DNA from: Sebastes aleutianus
Taxonomy: Eukaryota > Chordata > Actinopteri > Perciformes > Sebastidae
Length of the DNA: 64,000 bases
Direction of reading: 5' to 3'
Assembly: GCA_916700875.1 (NCBI GenBank)
Contig: CAKAKS010000062.1
Coordinates: 16,582,460-16,646,459 of the forward strand
Position 1 is the stretch's first letter; each line of letters begins with the position of its first letter. The notes under the pieces were generated by a model. That model saw only the letters and a program-made list of their open reading frames with translations. It searched no databases and was not told the origin of the DNA. This document shows, piece by piece, positions 47,573-60,215 of this stretch. Both the position numbers and the translations under genes were made by a program.

Positions 47573-48400
47573 ATAATTTTTTAGTCCAAATCACACAGAA
47601 TGAATGGAATTAGTAACTGTCAATCTGCTCTCTACTTTTAAACAAAGAGCTACTAAATGAGCAGTTATCACCACTGTCACTGTGATGTTTTCTCGGCATC
47701 CACTAGTACAACAAGTTGGGTTGAACATGCATTACATAGGTAAACTCTATATGATACATTTAACTTTAGGGCTGTTGTAATGCAGGATAAACTGAAGGAG
47801 ACTGTTGGTTAGTGAAGAAACGGTTCTTTAGAGAGATTTTGTTCATGATTGCTGTCCTCTACATGTCATCCATTGGGCACAAAATGTTTTTGACATAACT
47901 ATGTTGATGTATCTATTCAATCTTTCAGTCCTACAAGAAAATGATAAATAAAAGACCCTCCTCTGCTCCCAAAAAATGTCAGACCCCCCTCCCTTCAGCA
48001 AAAAGAAACAAACACCTACAGTAACTCTGACCCCACCTTTCAACCCTAGTCATTCTTGTGCAGTCTACTAGAAAGATATTTAACACGTCATTTAAACACA
48101 TAACATCTGAGCAGTTTCAGCCGCTGCTGCGTCACTCCATCACGTTGTCAGTCAGTGCTGATTATCATCCGTCAGTTGGTCAATGCTCCAGGGCCTAATG
48201 AGTTAATCAGCTGGCAGGTTTCCTCGAGGGCTGGACTTTTCTTTATGGCTCTGGACCACTTTTACCCCTCATGGTGTCTTCCTTCTGCTCCTCAAAGCCT
48301 TGCAGCTCCTGCCAAGGTTTCAAGTGACAGCTATTCTGTCACTCTCTCCCCTCCTTGTTCCACTTGTTGGGGTGGGGGGGATGAAGTCACTGACAGTGGT
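47573..48400. other. Upstream region of the putative mybpc2 exon
   Basis: CAGCTG (48208-48213) is a myogenic-type E-box. Otherwise no feature is recognised before the GT microsatellite. Confidence 0.3.
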
Positions 48401-48452
48401 AGTGTGTGTGTGTGTGTGTGTGTATGTGTGTGTGTGTGTGGGTGGGTGTGTG
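48401..48452 (+). repeat. (GT)n microsatellite
   Basis: Alternating GT with single GTAT and GGGTGGG interruptions, about 120 bases upstream of the putative mybpc2 start codon. Confidence 0.9.
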
Positions 48453-48474
48453 TGTTTGATGGGGGGATGTTGAG

Positions 48475-48591
48475 TTGATAAAAAGGGATGAAGCAGGAAA
48501 TGCAGGCAGATCCACAGACAAGGAGGGAGGAAGACGCCTTCAGAGGAATCACTATAAACAGACAGAGACATGCCTGAGCCCCAGAAGCCAG
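48475..48591 (+). CDS. mybpc2: Putative first exon of a myosin-binding protein C gene (coding part 48570-48591)
   Basis: ATG CCT GAG CCC CAG AAG CCA G is followed by the donor GTAAGC, giving MPEPQKP and a phase-1 end. As I recall it, MYBPC3 exon 1 encodes MPEPGKKP and also ends phase 1 after CCAG, so the form fits the myosin-binding protein C family. The position next to emc10 matches human MYBPC2 (fast skeletal type). GATAAAAAG at 48477-48485 could be a TATA-like box, giving a 5'UTR of roughly 60 bases. The protein binds myosin and titin in the thick filament. No later exon was recognised to the right edge, so intron 1 would exceed 15 kb or lie outside my detection. With only seven residues this stays tentative. 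Confidence 0.5.
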
Positions 48592-51298
48592 GTAAGCTGG
48601 TCCAACCTGTGTACGATTATAACAGAAACTCACTGAGCAAAAACTAAGTGGAAGCTGACGATGCAGTGAAATGAGCAGAGGGGTAAAAACTGAAATTTAA
48701 ACCAATAATTTGAACCTATTCTTAATATAACACTTGAATTTTGGACAAATACGTTAAGGTTTTCATAAGATCATTAGTTTTTAATTTAGTTTATAGTCCA
48801 CTCTTAATAAACCAACATCATACCAAGATGCTTTATTTTGACTTTTTATATCTCTTAATATGTAATTCATTAGTTGGCATGTGAATGGAAGCTGTTAAAC
48901 ATGAGCGTTACTCTGTAATCTGTGGTATGAGTTTTGGCATTCAGCAGTAAGTGACAAGCTTGTGTCTTCATCAGCTCGTGCTCAGTGTCTTTGCACTGTT
49001 TTCTTCTTCACCGACAATGTTACAGTCAGACTATGATTCTGTCTTTTAGGGGAACAAACTGTCAAGGTTTTGAACAAATAAAGACAGAAATGCAAAGAAT
49101 GAAAGCAGCATGTGAATGTCAAATATTTATAATGTTTAGAGAGTAAAAATATAATGTGTTTGGTTTTAGTGTTTGCTTGGTATTTGTTTTATTTGATTAA
49201 ATGTTGGTTATCAAAATGGAAAGAAAAAATTCTTGGAAAGGGAGGCTCACACAAATGTGTGAGAGGGGGGGGTGGCGGGTGGTGGATCCTCTCAGGTCCT
49301 CCGGGTTCATTAAGCTGAAGAAAGCAGGAATGGTGAAAGGGCAAAAGTCGGCATGCCTACAGTAATGTCTGACATAAGGTTAGAACTGAGGAAATTAATT
49401 GCTATGTTATTTTCTGTGATTACATTTTATACAGAAACCAAGTAGTTATTCTTTGTGTTTATATCTTTTTTTTCTGTTTCTTTTTTTATTCGTTCAAAGG
49501 TCAGTACACAAAACAGGGGTAATGACATACAATACATAGGAATAGACAGAAACAGGAATATAGACAAGACAGATAAAACAAAAACAAAACAAAATAGAGC
49601 AAATAGTAATCACTATGATATAAAAATGTGTTTACATCTTATACAAGACTGTATGAACCCAATGCTGCAAATTGAACCCAATGAACCCTATAATAAACTT
49701 GAGCTACAAACCCCTATTGCTGATTTTTACATGTAGTTATTACATTTTTGTTAACCTAAAGTGATGAAACAGTTCAAATTAATAAAATTTTAGTTTTAAA
49801 ATATCATAAAATGAAGGTTGTGTAAAAGAAAGACAACACCTTGTTTCCTCATTGACTAGTCCTGTCAACACGTGTAAGATTCCAGCAGCATAGCAGAGCC
49901 TAACCATACAGATACAACACTGTAATATGTGACATTAAACTATACAGGCTGTAGTGCACGTCGTAATGTTTGTGTCAGTCTGAAATATGCCCTGCTGCCT
50001 TTGTCAACGGTGACCTCAAAGCACCGTAAATCAGCTGTTCAGGTCTGAAACCTGAGAAACGAATGCATGCATGAGGAGAGGAGGGAATGAAGGCAGGAGG
50101 AGAGGAGAGGAGAGGAGGAAGTAGCAGATAAAAAGCGGAGAGATGAGCGGGATGATTTGTTAGAGGGACCTCTGCCAAGTCAGGTGTAACTACCTTGCGT
50201 CGTATCTCTGCACCTCAGACACCTAATCTATCTGACCCTGATTGCCTCCCTCATTCTGTTACGCTGTCTCCTCCGCTGGCATCCATCTCCCCTCGCCAGT
50301 CTGCAGGAAGTTCACCATATCGCTGTTATTGTGTGGAAAAAGTCAGAACTCCCTTTTTTTGTGGATTTCAGTCGAGGTGTCACATTCTCTGTCATGGGCT
50401 GATAGAAATTCAAAGATCTTTTTTTTGCTTATTTCAAACTCCACCAGATAAAATCAAAAGTATGTTATGCTAAAAACAAAAGGTGTTCCTTAAAAGTTCA
50501 CGTTGGAGACACTCGGCAGTGTGGACGTGCAGTTATGCATTCATGAAAGCCTTTTGATAGACCTGAAATCTTTCCTCTCCAGAACACTTTACCCTTTTTA
50601 TTCTCAGTAATTCCACTCCTACGTTTCCTTATATGTTCTTACCAATGTGTCGCCAATCCAGCGTCCTGACATCACTCATATCATATTGCCAACACCAGTT
50701 CTCTCAGGGCTCCTCTTGTTCTTGTGTTTCCACCCATCCCAAATGGTTGCCCCTCCTTTGAACTTCATCACACCCCTCTGCCCCTGTCTATCAGCTGGTT
50801 ACAGCTCATGTGACTTCCCCCCCGTGGCGTCGTGCTCTCCACGGTTAAGGCCGCCGGTACTCAAGAAGCCATGGGGATCAAGAAGAAGCACGCATCTCAA
50901 ATAAACAGCCACAGGAATAGTTCTCAAGCATATAGGAGCTATGGCCTTTTGGATCCAAGAAGGGAAACGCACCTCTGGGAGTGGAGGTGTGTGTCCACTT
51001 AGTTAGCCCCTCGTTAGCCCAGCGGGATCATTGTTTCTCACGAACAGCAATGGATTATTGACTTGCGTTGTGTGAGGAACCGGTGGGCTCTTTGGAACGA
51101 GCCAGTTACACAATAATTAGACGTGTTGATGCTGATAGTTGCAGGGTGCCAGGGTGGCGGTTCGCTGGCGCTGCTCCATTGCTGAGCGTGTGCAGAAATA
51201 ACAACCCAATTTTTAATTACCAGTAACACTGCCAGAGGCCAGCATCTCTACCCAAACACCCCCCACACCATCCTTCTCTCTTAGGACGGGGCAGAGCA
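48592..51298. other. Stretch without recognised genes (putative mybpc2 intron 1)
   Basis: AT-rich with a GAGGAGAGGAGAGGAGAGGA patch near 50095. The frames at 50195-50473 and 50647-50904 show no domain or splice borders that fit a myosin-binding protein exon. Confidence 0.35.
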
Positions 51299-52861
51299 GG
51301 GGCCAGTTTCACAAAGACACACTTTGACTATGGCTCAGAACAAACAGCCTTCTGATGGACGTGTCTTTGGACAAATAGAAACAGTTGTCCTCACTGCTGT
51401 ATATTTCCAACTGGTTACTCTAAAAGCTCTTTCCCTTCTCATTAATCGCTCCATTACATGTTAGCACCAGAATTCATGAGCCGTGTTCTCCTCTTTTTTG
51501 TGGTTCGGTGCTGCTGGTCAACAGGTGTCACTGGTTGACTGTTGCCATGGGAACATTGGTCAACAGGTGTCACTGATTTCACTGATAACGGCTCTTAGCT
51601 CAGAGTTAGCCTGAGAGTAAGGTGGCTGATTTGTTGGGTCAGTTTTAACTGTCTAACTTTAGACTAATCTAAGAGCACTAAGGGCAAAAGTAAGACTGAA
51701 GCCAGTTTCACAAACATATTTGAGACTGGTCTGTTGTGTTTCTGTCTTAATTCTGAATTCTCTTAAACTAATCTAATGCAAGTTAGACAGTTTCAGGCCT
51801 AAAAAGTTAGCCACCCCTTCCTCCAGGCTAACTAGGAACTATAGAGCCATGTTTCCATAGCCCCTTTCACACATGCATTGCAACCCTGAACTAATCCAGA
51901 CATTATCTGGAGTAGATGTCTGACTTTACCCTGTCAGCTCCCTATAGTACAAAGTCTGTGTAATGTTCGATTGAGCCTTTGTGTGAATAGAGCTGCTCAC
52001 TGTCCAGAGAATTAACAGTGAGCGAGTGGGCGTGTTGATGATGTTTCTATCGCAGCTGACGCGAAACCCAGAAGAAAACAAATTAGTTCACCTGCTGACC
52101 AGCGGCACCAAATGAAAAAAAAGGAGGAAAACATGGCTCATGATTTGTGGTTTTCTAACAATGTGGAGTGAATAATGAGAAGGGAAAAAGCTTTTAGAGG
52201 CCGCAGTAACCTGTTGGAAATATACAGCAGTGAAGACATCGTCAGTCATTTTTGTTTGTTAGCAGAAGTACTGAGTCCTGCCACATGAAGCAACAGTATC
52301 TCATCTCTGCTACACGGCTGCACTGTTGACATTTTTTACTACAACCTTTTCTGCTGGAGTGAACAGAGCCGAGTGGTTTGACGCGATTGAAAAAAAGTCT
52401 TACATTATTGATTTTTTATTTTATTACAGAATGTATGGCAAATTAGTAACTAGGGCTGTCCTCGACCAGAGAACTTCTTAGTCGACTAACACTCATATGA
52501 TTTTGTTGACTTATCGATAAGTAGATTTAATCGACAGATCTGTAAAACTGAGTTTCTCCACAAAGAATCACACAAAAGCACTACTTTAAATCTTGTGTTT
52601 ACCAGAGATGCGCTCATAAGTTTCTTGGAAATAAATCCTTCAGCATGTAAAAAGCATAAAATACAACTAATCGACTAAAGAAATCTTAGTCGATAAGACC
52701 AAAACGACTGACGACTATCAACAAATTAGTCTCACGTAAGATAGTTAAGACAGTTTGCAACAGATGAATTTAGGCGTCTCTCTGAAGTCTGACTTGTAGT
52801 TTGAGTATCCTTGTGAAACATTATAGACCCAACATAAACATGTTTGTGAAAACGAGCCCAC
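51299..52861. mobile_element. Composite inverted-repeat element with nested hAT-like insert
   Basis: The left end GGGGCCAGTTTCACAAAGA is answered by ATGTTTGTGAAAACGAGCCC on the right. An internal partial copy of the end (GCCAGTTTCACAAACATAT) lies at 51709. The hAT-like element 52451-52735 sits inside. No transposase frame. Confidence 0.5.
52451..52735 (+). mobile_element. hAT-like miniature element, second copy
   Basis: TAGGGCTGTCCTCGACCAGA opens the copy, and TTAGTCGACTAA and CAACTAATCGACTAAAG follow. It is the opposite-strand counterpart of 12561-12835 (ACAGATCTGT and GAGTTTCTCCACAAAGAATC are shared). Confidence 0.65.
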
Positions 52862-54112
52862 TGGGCATCTACGTGTCTATCTGCTTGTTTTTTGGAGAGT
52901 AGCAGTTGTTCAGTGGAAGGTTAAACCTCCTGTCACTCTACTGGCTGCAGGCTAGAAAGAGACGAACATCCTGTCACCCCCCCAATCAGTCTCACCACTG
53001 GTCTAGTGTAGCATTACCTCATACCGGGGCTATCATCAAGTTCCCACAGGTACGCCCCCGCTGCTTGATGGATCACAGACAGATGCAGAGTCAAGCGACT
53101 GCGCTATGAGGTCTTATACACCAGTGTGTGAAAAGTGAACTGAGCTCTGATATATCATTAACAAAGTCTCTGTAAACACAGTGGATACACAGCCAGAACG
53201 TATTCCTTATTCTGAAAGCTTCCTCTGTGATTTGGGAGAGGCCTTGGCCTATTTGGAGCGCAGACTGCATTGATGCGAGCTAGAAGACAAAAGGAAATGA
53301 ATGGAAAGCTGAAGTGGATGACAGCTTAATACGGTATTTAAAGCTGCCTTTGTTTACCAAACACCACAGATTCCTCATCCCTAAATTAGAGTTGCATTTA
53401 GCAATTGTTTTCTCATGCTGAGACTGCTTTATTCACATAATAACAATTCATTAAAATCGTCAGGAAAGTTTACGGCAGTGCCATAAAATCTAATCTTCAG
53501 TTTCGCACTCCTTTTATTCCTCTTCCAACCCTATTACCAAATCCTTTCCTTCCTCCTCCCTTGTTCATCCATAAATCTTCCTCCTCATGTGTGGCAGAGA
53601 GGAGGAAGAGGGGAGGAGGGGGAGAGAGACATCACTGGTGGAATCCAAACAAACCATAATTCTTATCATCATCACAAATAACCCAGTGTTATATACAGAC
53701 GTCCCGTCCCTCACATTCCCTCCACAGGCTTGCGTGTCTAATTCCTCAGTCCTCAGCCACAACAGGCTTAATGCATGACCGGTACAGCACGCATAGGCGA
53801 AATAACACAGGGGTGTCAACACCTCTACAGGGTTATCAGCTTGTTTCAGTAAGACAAACAGTATTAGTGACCTTTCTCTTTGTAGTGAGGTCTCTGCAGA
53901 GCTCAGTGCATGCTTCTGAGATCAACATGAAACAGAATACATTTAGGAATGCGGCCCTCCTGCAACAATAAAATCAACACCAAACTGTAACTTAATATAT
54001 CAGTTTCATAAAAAAGTCAACAGATCATTCATCTGAACCTCCAATCAAATCTTGACAGTTTGATGAAGTGCAAGGGCTGAAAATAACATATTTTCCTATG
54101 TGCAGCAGGGAT
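52862..54112. other. Stretch without recognised genes
   Basis: No gene or element ends were recognised. GA-rich patch at 53596-53625. Confidence 0.35.
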
Positions 54113-54626
54113 GAGTCCTAAAACTCAGAAATGAGTTAGCATATTAGCACTTTCGGTTCCCTCGTCTCGAAGTCAGTGGGTTTTTTTAATGGGTTTTTGG
54201 ACAGTTTCCTGAAATAAAGTCTGTGCTTAACACAAGTTTAAGAGATTTTAATGTTTTGTACGATATGAAATACGTCAGTGAATGCCCCAATTGTGAATTT
54301 TGAAGCTTTACGTGTCCTAAAAGAACAGTGTGTAGCATTTAGAGGCATCTATTGGCAGAAATATAATATAGCATTTATAAGTATGTTTTTTACAAGCACC
54401 TGAAAATAAGAATCATTGTGTTTTCGTTTGTTCGTCCAGAGAGGGCCATTAGTGCTTTTGCGTTGACATCGTAGTTCCACTAAACGCTTGGCACACGGGA
54501 GAAATTTCAGTTGGTTACAATGTGCAACCTCACCGCTAGATGCCACCAATTCCTATACACTGCACCTTTAAAAAAGGCGGTTGCTTACAAGTGGCTAAAT
54601 GAGACTACTAAGCATCATCACGCCGA
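54113..54626 (+). repeat. Dispersed repeat A, copy 2, split by element B
   Basis: Matches 2751-2990 on both sides of 54321-54571. The left part ends at CGTGTCCTAAAA and the right part resumes with AAGGCGGTTGCTTACAAGTG. Copy 1 reads straight across this junction, so it is the empty site. Confidence 0.7.
54321..54571 (+). mobile_element. Dispersed element B, copy nested in repeat A
   Basis: Starts AAGAACAGTGTGTAGCATTT and ends CCTATACACTGCACCTTTAA. Inverted ends and the internal GTTGGTTACA, CTCACCGCTAGATGCCACCA phrase match the other B copies. Confidence 0.75.
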
Positions 54627-56378
54627 ACACTAGTCCACCTTTAGCTCAGTGGTGGTGATGTGAAATCATGCGACCGTGGTGTAGTTTGTTTATAGCCTAA
54701 CGTTAGCTTTTGGTGTTTATTTGTGAAGATTATCTTGCTGGAAAAAGTGTGTAAGTATCATAAACGTTTGTTTGCCACAGAGCTTATTTTCTACAATAAT
54801 CCAAATCTAATGGAAAAATCCCATTGGCTTTTTGGGTTGGCCTGCAAAAATACGTCATCCCTTCACCACTCTATTATTGATTAATTGATCGATTGATTGA
54901 TTATGTTTTGGATTAATTGATGTGTCGTTGGCTCTGTACAATGTCTTCAAAATGCTGGTTATGTCCAACCAACAGTCCAAGTATCCACAGATACTCCGTT
55001 TACCACCATAGAACGCTGTAAGAAGCAGGAAATAGTCACATTTGTCACATTTGAGAGGCTGCAATTATGATACAAGCTTGTCTGACAGTTCCTCACATTT
55101 TATCTCCTCAACCCAATAAATCCCTAAAAGAATGGTCTACGATGACACACTGAACGATCACTGCACCGTCATCTGTAATGAACCTGCTAATTTGCATTTT
55201 TTTTTGGAAAGAAATGATAATTATAGGCTGAAAATAAATGTAATAATAATATTTCTGTTAAGATCTTTTGTCAGCCAAAATCAGTTTAATCCACACAGGA
55301 TCGAATAGACCGGCTGGATGAGAGTGTTATATATTTATCCTCTAAAGCTTAACTTTAGTTCTCATGGAGGTTCATGAGAAAAGAAATCCTTTAAAATATT
55401 TAAAATATTAAAAATATTCCATTTCCCCCCCTTACTAGCTGAAGCTCAGCAGCTAAAAACAAAAAGTAGGTCATCCAAATATGCAAACACTTCCCCCGTT
55501 CCATTCCTGGTCACTGTGTTTAAAACTGGGAGCTCTTACAGTGTACACTGCGGAGAGTAAGCAGCTCTGACACTTTCGCTTGCAGGTGGTTATTATTTTT
55601 AATATTTGACTGGAATTACTGGACTGTCTGTCCTCTGGTGTTAGTTTTACAACAACCATTACTAGTCTGCATGTCAAGCTACTATTTAATCGCTACTCAG
55701 GATTTATCCCCATACCTCCTCCTCCTCCTCCTACAGGGGGTGATACTCCATTCAGTGCATGATAATAAGTCAGATCATCAAGACTGTCAAATCAACTTGC
55801 CAAATGATTGAGTGATAGAGGCTTAGGTGTACCCTGATTCTGCCGTCAGCTCCGCTCTTCATCCTCATCGTAAAATGGTGAAACTCCATCAGTCATGCTC
55901 AGCCCCCAGCATGGACGCCATGCCAAGTGCCACTAATACCACTGATACTCATCCACACACTCGGGCTTATAAATAGATTGTTTGAATATTAATCTTCTCT
56001 TTATGCTCTACTGTCAACATTCCCTTATTTCGATGATGTATATTTGCAAGTAGAGAAACACATCTCCGTCACACCATGGTGTGTTTAAGTACAGTAGCAG
56101 CAGCTTGAAAATTAGTTGCTTTTAAAGTGGGATTAAGGTGCTTTTAAGGCATTGAGGGATTCCCTGTTGAATAGCGCTGCCAAATGTGTGTATAAATTGT
56201 GGATTGGATTGGAGTCTTAGTTACTAAAAACATCTCCCAGAAGCAGAGCTGCTCTTAAAGCTGGGGCAATCTGATTGGTTGAGTTCAGTCTGAGTAGGTG
56301 GAGACAAAAAAGTGGAGATAGAAAATCAGCAAATCTAACCAGCTTGTTGCTAAATCGTTTGTACCAATACAGTGAGGC
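54627..56378. other. Stretch without recognised genes
   Basis: AT-rich, with TTGATTAATTGATCGATTGA (54877-54900) and a CCTCCTCCTCCTCCT run (55717). No exon recognised. Confidence 0.35.
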
Positions 56379-57439
56379 TTAAAGGGGCATTCCAGCAATT
56401 TAGTATTACTCTTCCATAATTTCAGGGAGTCGTAAGAGGTATTAAGCCAAGCCCCCAGGAAGAGCACCGGACTTTGAAGAAAAATGTCTGTAGTGGCCAA
56501 ACGGTGGTACTACAACTTCCGTGTCCGTTACGTGATGCGATTGGGCCCAAAAAGATTATTTTCCGTAGACTTACATCGGGAAAGAGACGTCTGTAAATCG
56601 GCTGATAATTTTTTTTTTAGGTAAATCAACTTCCCAGTATGAACACTTGAATAGTCCTTATTTAAAGGGACTGTTTGTCACTTTTCACACGTCTAAATCT
56701 ACCGGGTGGGGATCCCATGCACGCTCGTCAGCTAACATTACTGCCAAGCAGGTGAAATATAGAGTGATATTGTGGTTTTAGCTGACGTGTGTCGCCTCAC
56801 TGTTTTGAGCGTTGCTCGTTCATGTCTATTTAGAGCGAGCAAGCGCGAGCCCGACGCTGACTTTCGTTGACTTAACGGCCACAGGTGTCGCTGTTAACAA
56901 GCATTTCTGAAAGTTACAAACAGTCCCTTTAAGTCATTAGGTCCTAAAAGTTGTAAAATGCACTAATAGCCGAATCCTGAGTTATTTCCCTTCCTCTGTT
57001 CATTTGAATGAGACCCAGACCGAGGCTGGAGCAAGGGCTGGGAGGCGGAGTTAAAGGAAACGCTACTGCGCCTGCATATGGGCACAAAGGATGCAAAAGA
57101 TCATCGGATGATCCGAGCAATTTTATGCACAGCAGTCAAATTTTTTTTTGATTCATGCGTCACTGAGCAACTCTCATGAACAGGGCCCCGCCTCGAACGC
57201 TGTATCCAGTTCTCTTAGTAAATCCATGAGTTAAGCTCCTAAAACGCTGGACCCTACACTTCCCATAATGCAACTCGATAGTCTCTAAAGCCAAGCAAAA
57301 TAACCTTGGTGACACCAGTGGGGTTATTTTTACTAACTAGCTTGCTCCAGAGAAATCGAAGAGATTTTATAACCATTTTTATGGGCTAAGTAAGACCCCG
57401 CTGATCTTGGCATGTAACATCAGTGCAGTGCCCCTTTAA
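56379..57439. mobile_element. TTAA-flanked inverted-repeat element with a second one nested inside
   Basis: The left end TTAAAGGGGCATTCCAGCAA is answered by GTGCAGTGCCCCTTTAA on the right, with TTAA at both edges. Another complete element occupies 56662-56932. Confidence 0.65.
56662..56932. mobile_element. Compact TTAA-flanked miniature element (nested)
   Basis: TTAAAGGGACTGTTTGTCAC at the left and AAGTTACAAACAGTCCCTTT then AA at the right give inverted repeats of about 25 bases with TTAA outside. At 271 bases in all it has the cleanest ends of this class in the window. Confidence 0.75.
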
Positions 57440-57574
57440 AAATAATTCTCCCTCACACCTTTTTTTTTCATTGGGTTTCAGTTTACTTTAACGTGAAAAA
57501 CGATAAAATTATCTCGTAGAATAGAATGCAAGCACGGACTAAGATGTGAGATGGTTTTGGCTTAATGCCAACAC

Positions 57575-58404
57575 TTAAAGGTACAGTGTGCAACATTTTT
57601 TGGCAGAAATAGAATATGATATTAATAAGTATGTTTTCTTTAGCGTATAATCAATAAAAAAATAAGAGTCATTTTGTTTTTGTTAGATTAGAATTTAGAG
57701 TTTATATCTACATACGGAGCCGGTCTCCGTGATTCTCCAGTAGCCCAGAACGAACAAACCACTGTGTTAACTTTTCCTGCTTGGGCCAGAGTCGATAAAG
57801 TTACTCACTCCAAAGTTAACCCCCGTCACTTCACTCAGCTGCTGGGAAACAAGACACGGGAAACCTCTGTTGGTCTTGAGGAGCTGCACTATTTATTTCT
57901 GCAACTTCCACTCCACATCCGCTTAGTTTAGCTTAGTTTCTTAGGATCCCCTTTAGCTGACACCATGACGCCAGCTAGTCTTCCTGGGGTCCGACACAGA
58001 AATCACAAACAATTATAAACATTATATACATTCAAACATCACATACAAAAATCACTGTACTCACATTACCTTATATAAAAAAGATATTCTCAGTTACAGA
58101 TGATATTCTCAAAGCTAAACTATCTTCTGCTCTGTTAGCTCACTTGTTCGCTCAAACACATTCGCCGCTGCTCTCTCTCTCTCTCTTGCTTCACCACTCA
58201 CTTCCCACGTACACACACTCTACACACTGACTCTGCTATTCTCCAATTGACCTACTCTACTCTTACAACAACTGGCTCTAGATGGGGCCATGCGTGTTTT
58301 CGCGTCGGCCACCGTAGTTCTCCACACACGGGAGGAGCTTTAGTTGGTTGCAAACTGCAACCTCACTGGTAGATGCCACCAGATCCTACACACTGCTCCT
58401 TTAA
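57575..58404 (+). mobile_element. Dispersed element B, longest copy
   Basis: Starts TTAAAGGTACAGTGTGCAAC and ends AGATCCTACACACTGCTCCT then TTAA, with TTAA at both edges. The ends match copies 19149-19683 and 54321-54571. The middle holds extra text (57900-58080, with CTTAGGATCCCCTTTAGCTG) that may be a further insertion. Confidence 0.7.
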
Positions 58405-59304
58405 GATGTACAGATATCTATTTTCTTGTGTGGTTGAAACAAACTTTTTTGCAATATACGTCGATGCTTCCCTTCGTTCTGCTTTTCTGTGCCGCCATCT
58501 GCTGACAAATAAACTTTTGGACTCTAAAGGAAATATTAACGGCACAAGTGATACGTGGGTGTATTATGAAAGACGTCCTGTGGTTCTTTGGCTCTGGACT
58601 TTGAGGTTTTACTCAAACATTTTGCCTCCAGAGCAGATCGCACGCCCAGAAGTAACTTAAACCTGCAACCTGCTACTTGTTGGATTAGCTGGTATACTGT
58701 CTAGGCTACAGCTACACTCACACACATGCTGGCAACATGAGCTTACAGTTTCACCTGTGAATGGCACACTTTTGCAGTGTAGAGGAGTGCATCTGGGGTG
58801 CTGTGTAAAAGGGCACCAGGCTGCGTTAACAGAGTATGAGCTGCAGGAATATGTTACCACCAATTGGCGTTGTGCTCAGCCAGAGAGGAGGCGGCGCTGG
58901 CCCCATTCTCCGGTTAACACGTCTGCCGCTGCCATAGCTTACGGTTGTAGACACGCTTAAGTGACTTAATGTATTCAGCAGTCCTCCAACATCAAGCTCC
59001 AGTAGAAACAAAACCACTTAAGTGGTGCATTCCTCAGCAGCAGCATTAGACGTCCCTTAAAGACACAGCTGCTCAGCATCAAAACACACATTCAAACAAA
59101 TGCATATGAGGAATTCGTGCCCTTTTGGCTTCGCTCAGCGATGAGAGAGAAAGATTTTCAAGATTCTAATGTTTGGCTTGGCCTGACTCCTTTGGCTTAA
59201 CCGACTGAACAAGCAGGAGACGTACGCAGCAAAGGAAGACAGGGAAATGTCAAGAGAGATTAACGAAGCACATTCCACAGAGGTTACCCTTCAAAAGCAA
59301 AACG

Positions 59305-59309
<5 letters not shown>

Positions 59310-59373
<64 letters not shown>
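59310..59373 (+). repeat. (GA)n microsatellite
   Basis: A run of GAGAGA with one AAAG interruption. The charged frames across it on either strand are by-products. Confidence 0.9.
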
Positions 59374-59374
<1 letters not shown>

Positions 59375-60049
59375 CTGTGGAGAGGATGAGCACAGAAATG
59401 TAAATCTTCACTATAAAGTGTTGCCGATGTTTGTTTTCCAGTGTGTGATAAAATAGTCCATAAACAACATCGTACAGGTTGTTGGTTCTCATTGTAATAA
59501 TCTCTGGCATGTTAGATAACATTAATAAACATCTATTTAGAGACTTTGTGTCTAGTTCTGTAGGTCTCACTACGAAAACTTGAGCGTACATAACTCAAAT
59601 CTCATCTACAAAAAATCCAGTGAACGTGATTGACAGATGAAGCGTAGCAATTAACACTTTACACTTAAAAATGTTGGTTTTGGGGTGATTGGTATTTATT
59701 GTGGTAGGCCACAGATAGAACTATCTTAACAAACACACTATAATTTGAAATGATTTTAGAGCATCTGATTAGCGGAAATTTTTGATTCATGCACTTTTCA
59801 TGAAAGCCGCATTCTGTCAAACACCATTATGGCATCAAAAATGTCATAAATAATGGAGGATGTGTTGTTTTCCAAACTTACCAACTACAATAACAGCTCA
59901 GTGAATGTTGAAGATTCTTAGAGCAGCTATAATTAATATTTTTATATCACAAATGTACGCAGCTTTGTAGAGGCTTTCAGCTCATTGTTTTGGTTTTCTT
60001 GCCCTCAACTTTACTTTTCTGATTCACTGCTCATAACATTGCTTTAAGC

Positions 60050-60215
60050 CTCAGCAGGCAGCTGTTTCCAGTCAAATAGCTCTAAAAACCCACTGTATAC
60101 TACCTGCTCATCAGCAAACAACAGACTGGTGAACATAGTGGAGCATTTAGCAGCTAAAGAGACAGATATTTCCCTCCGGATTTGGTGGAGACCAAAAACA
60201 GAGCTAAAAGAGAGA
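60050..60215. repeat. Dispersed repeat fragment related to 28832-28930
   Basis: AGCTAAAGAGACAGATATTT and GGTGGAGACCAAAAACAGAG correspond to GGCTAAAGAGGCAGATAACT and GGTAGACACCAGAACCGAGC in the other copy. Class unknown. Confidence 0.5.

Noticed and set aside
50647..50904. 85-codon frame near GCCGCCGGTACTCAAGAAGC, considered as a mybpc2 exon
   Set aside because: Reading frames show no Ig, Fn3 or Pro/Ala-rich linker character and no fitting phase.
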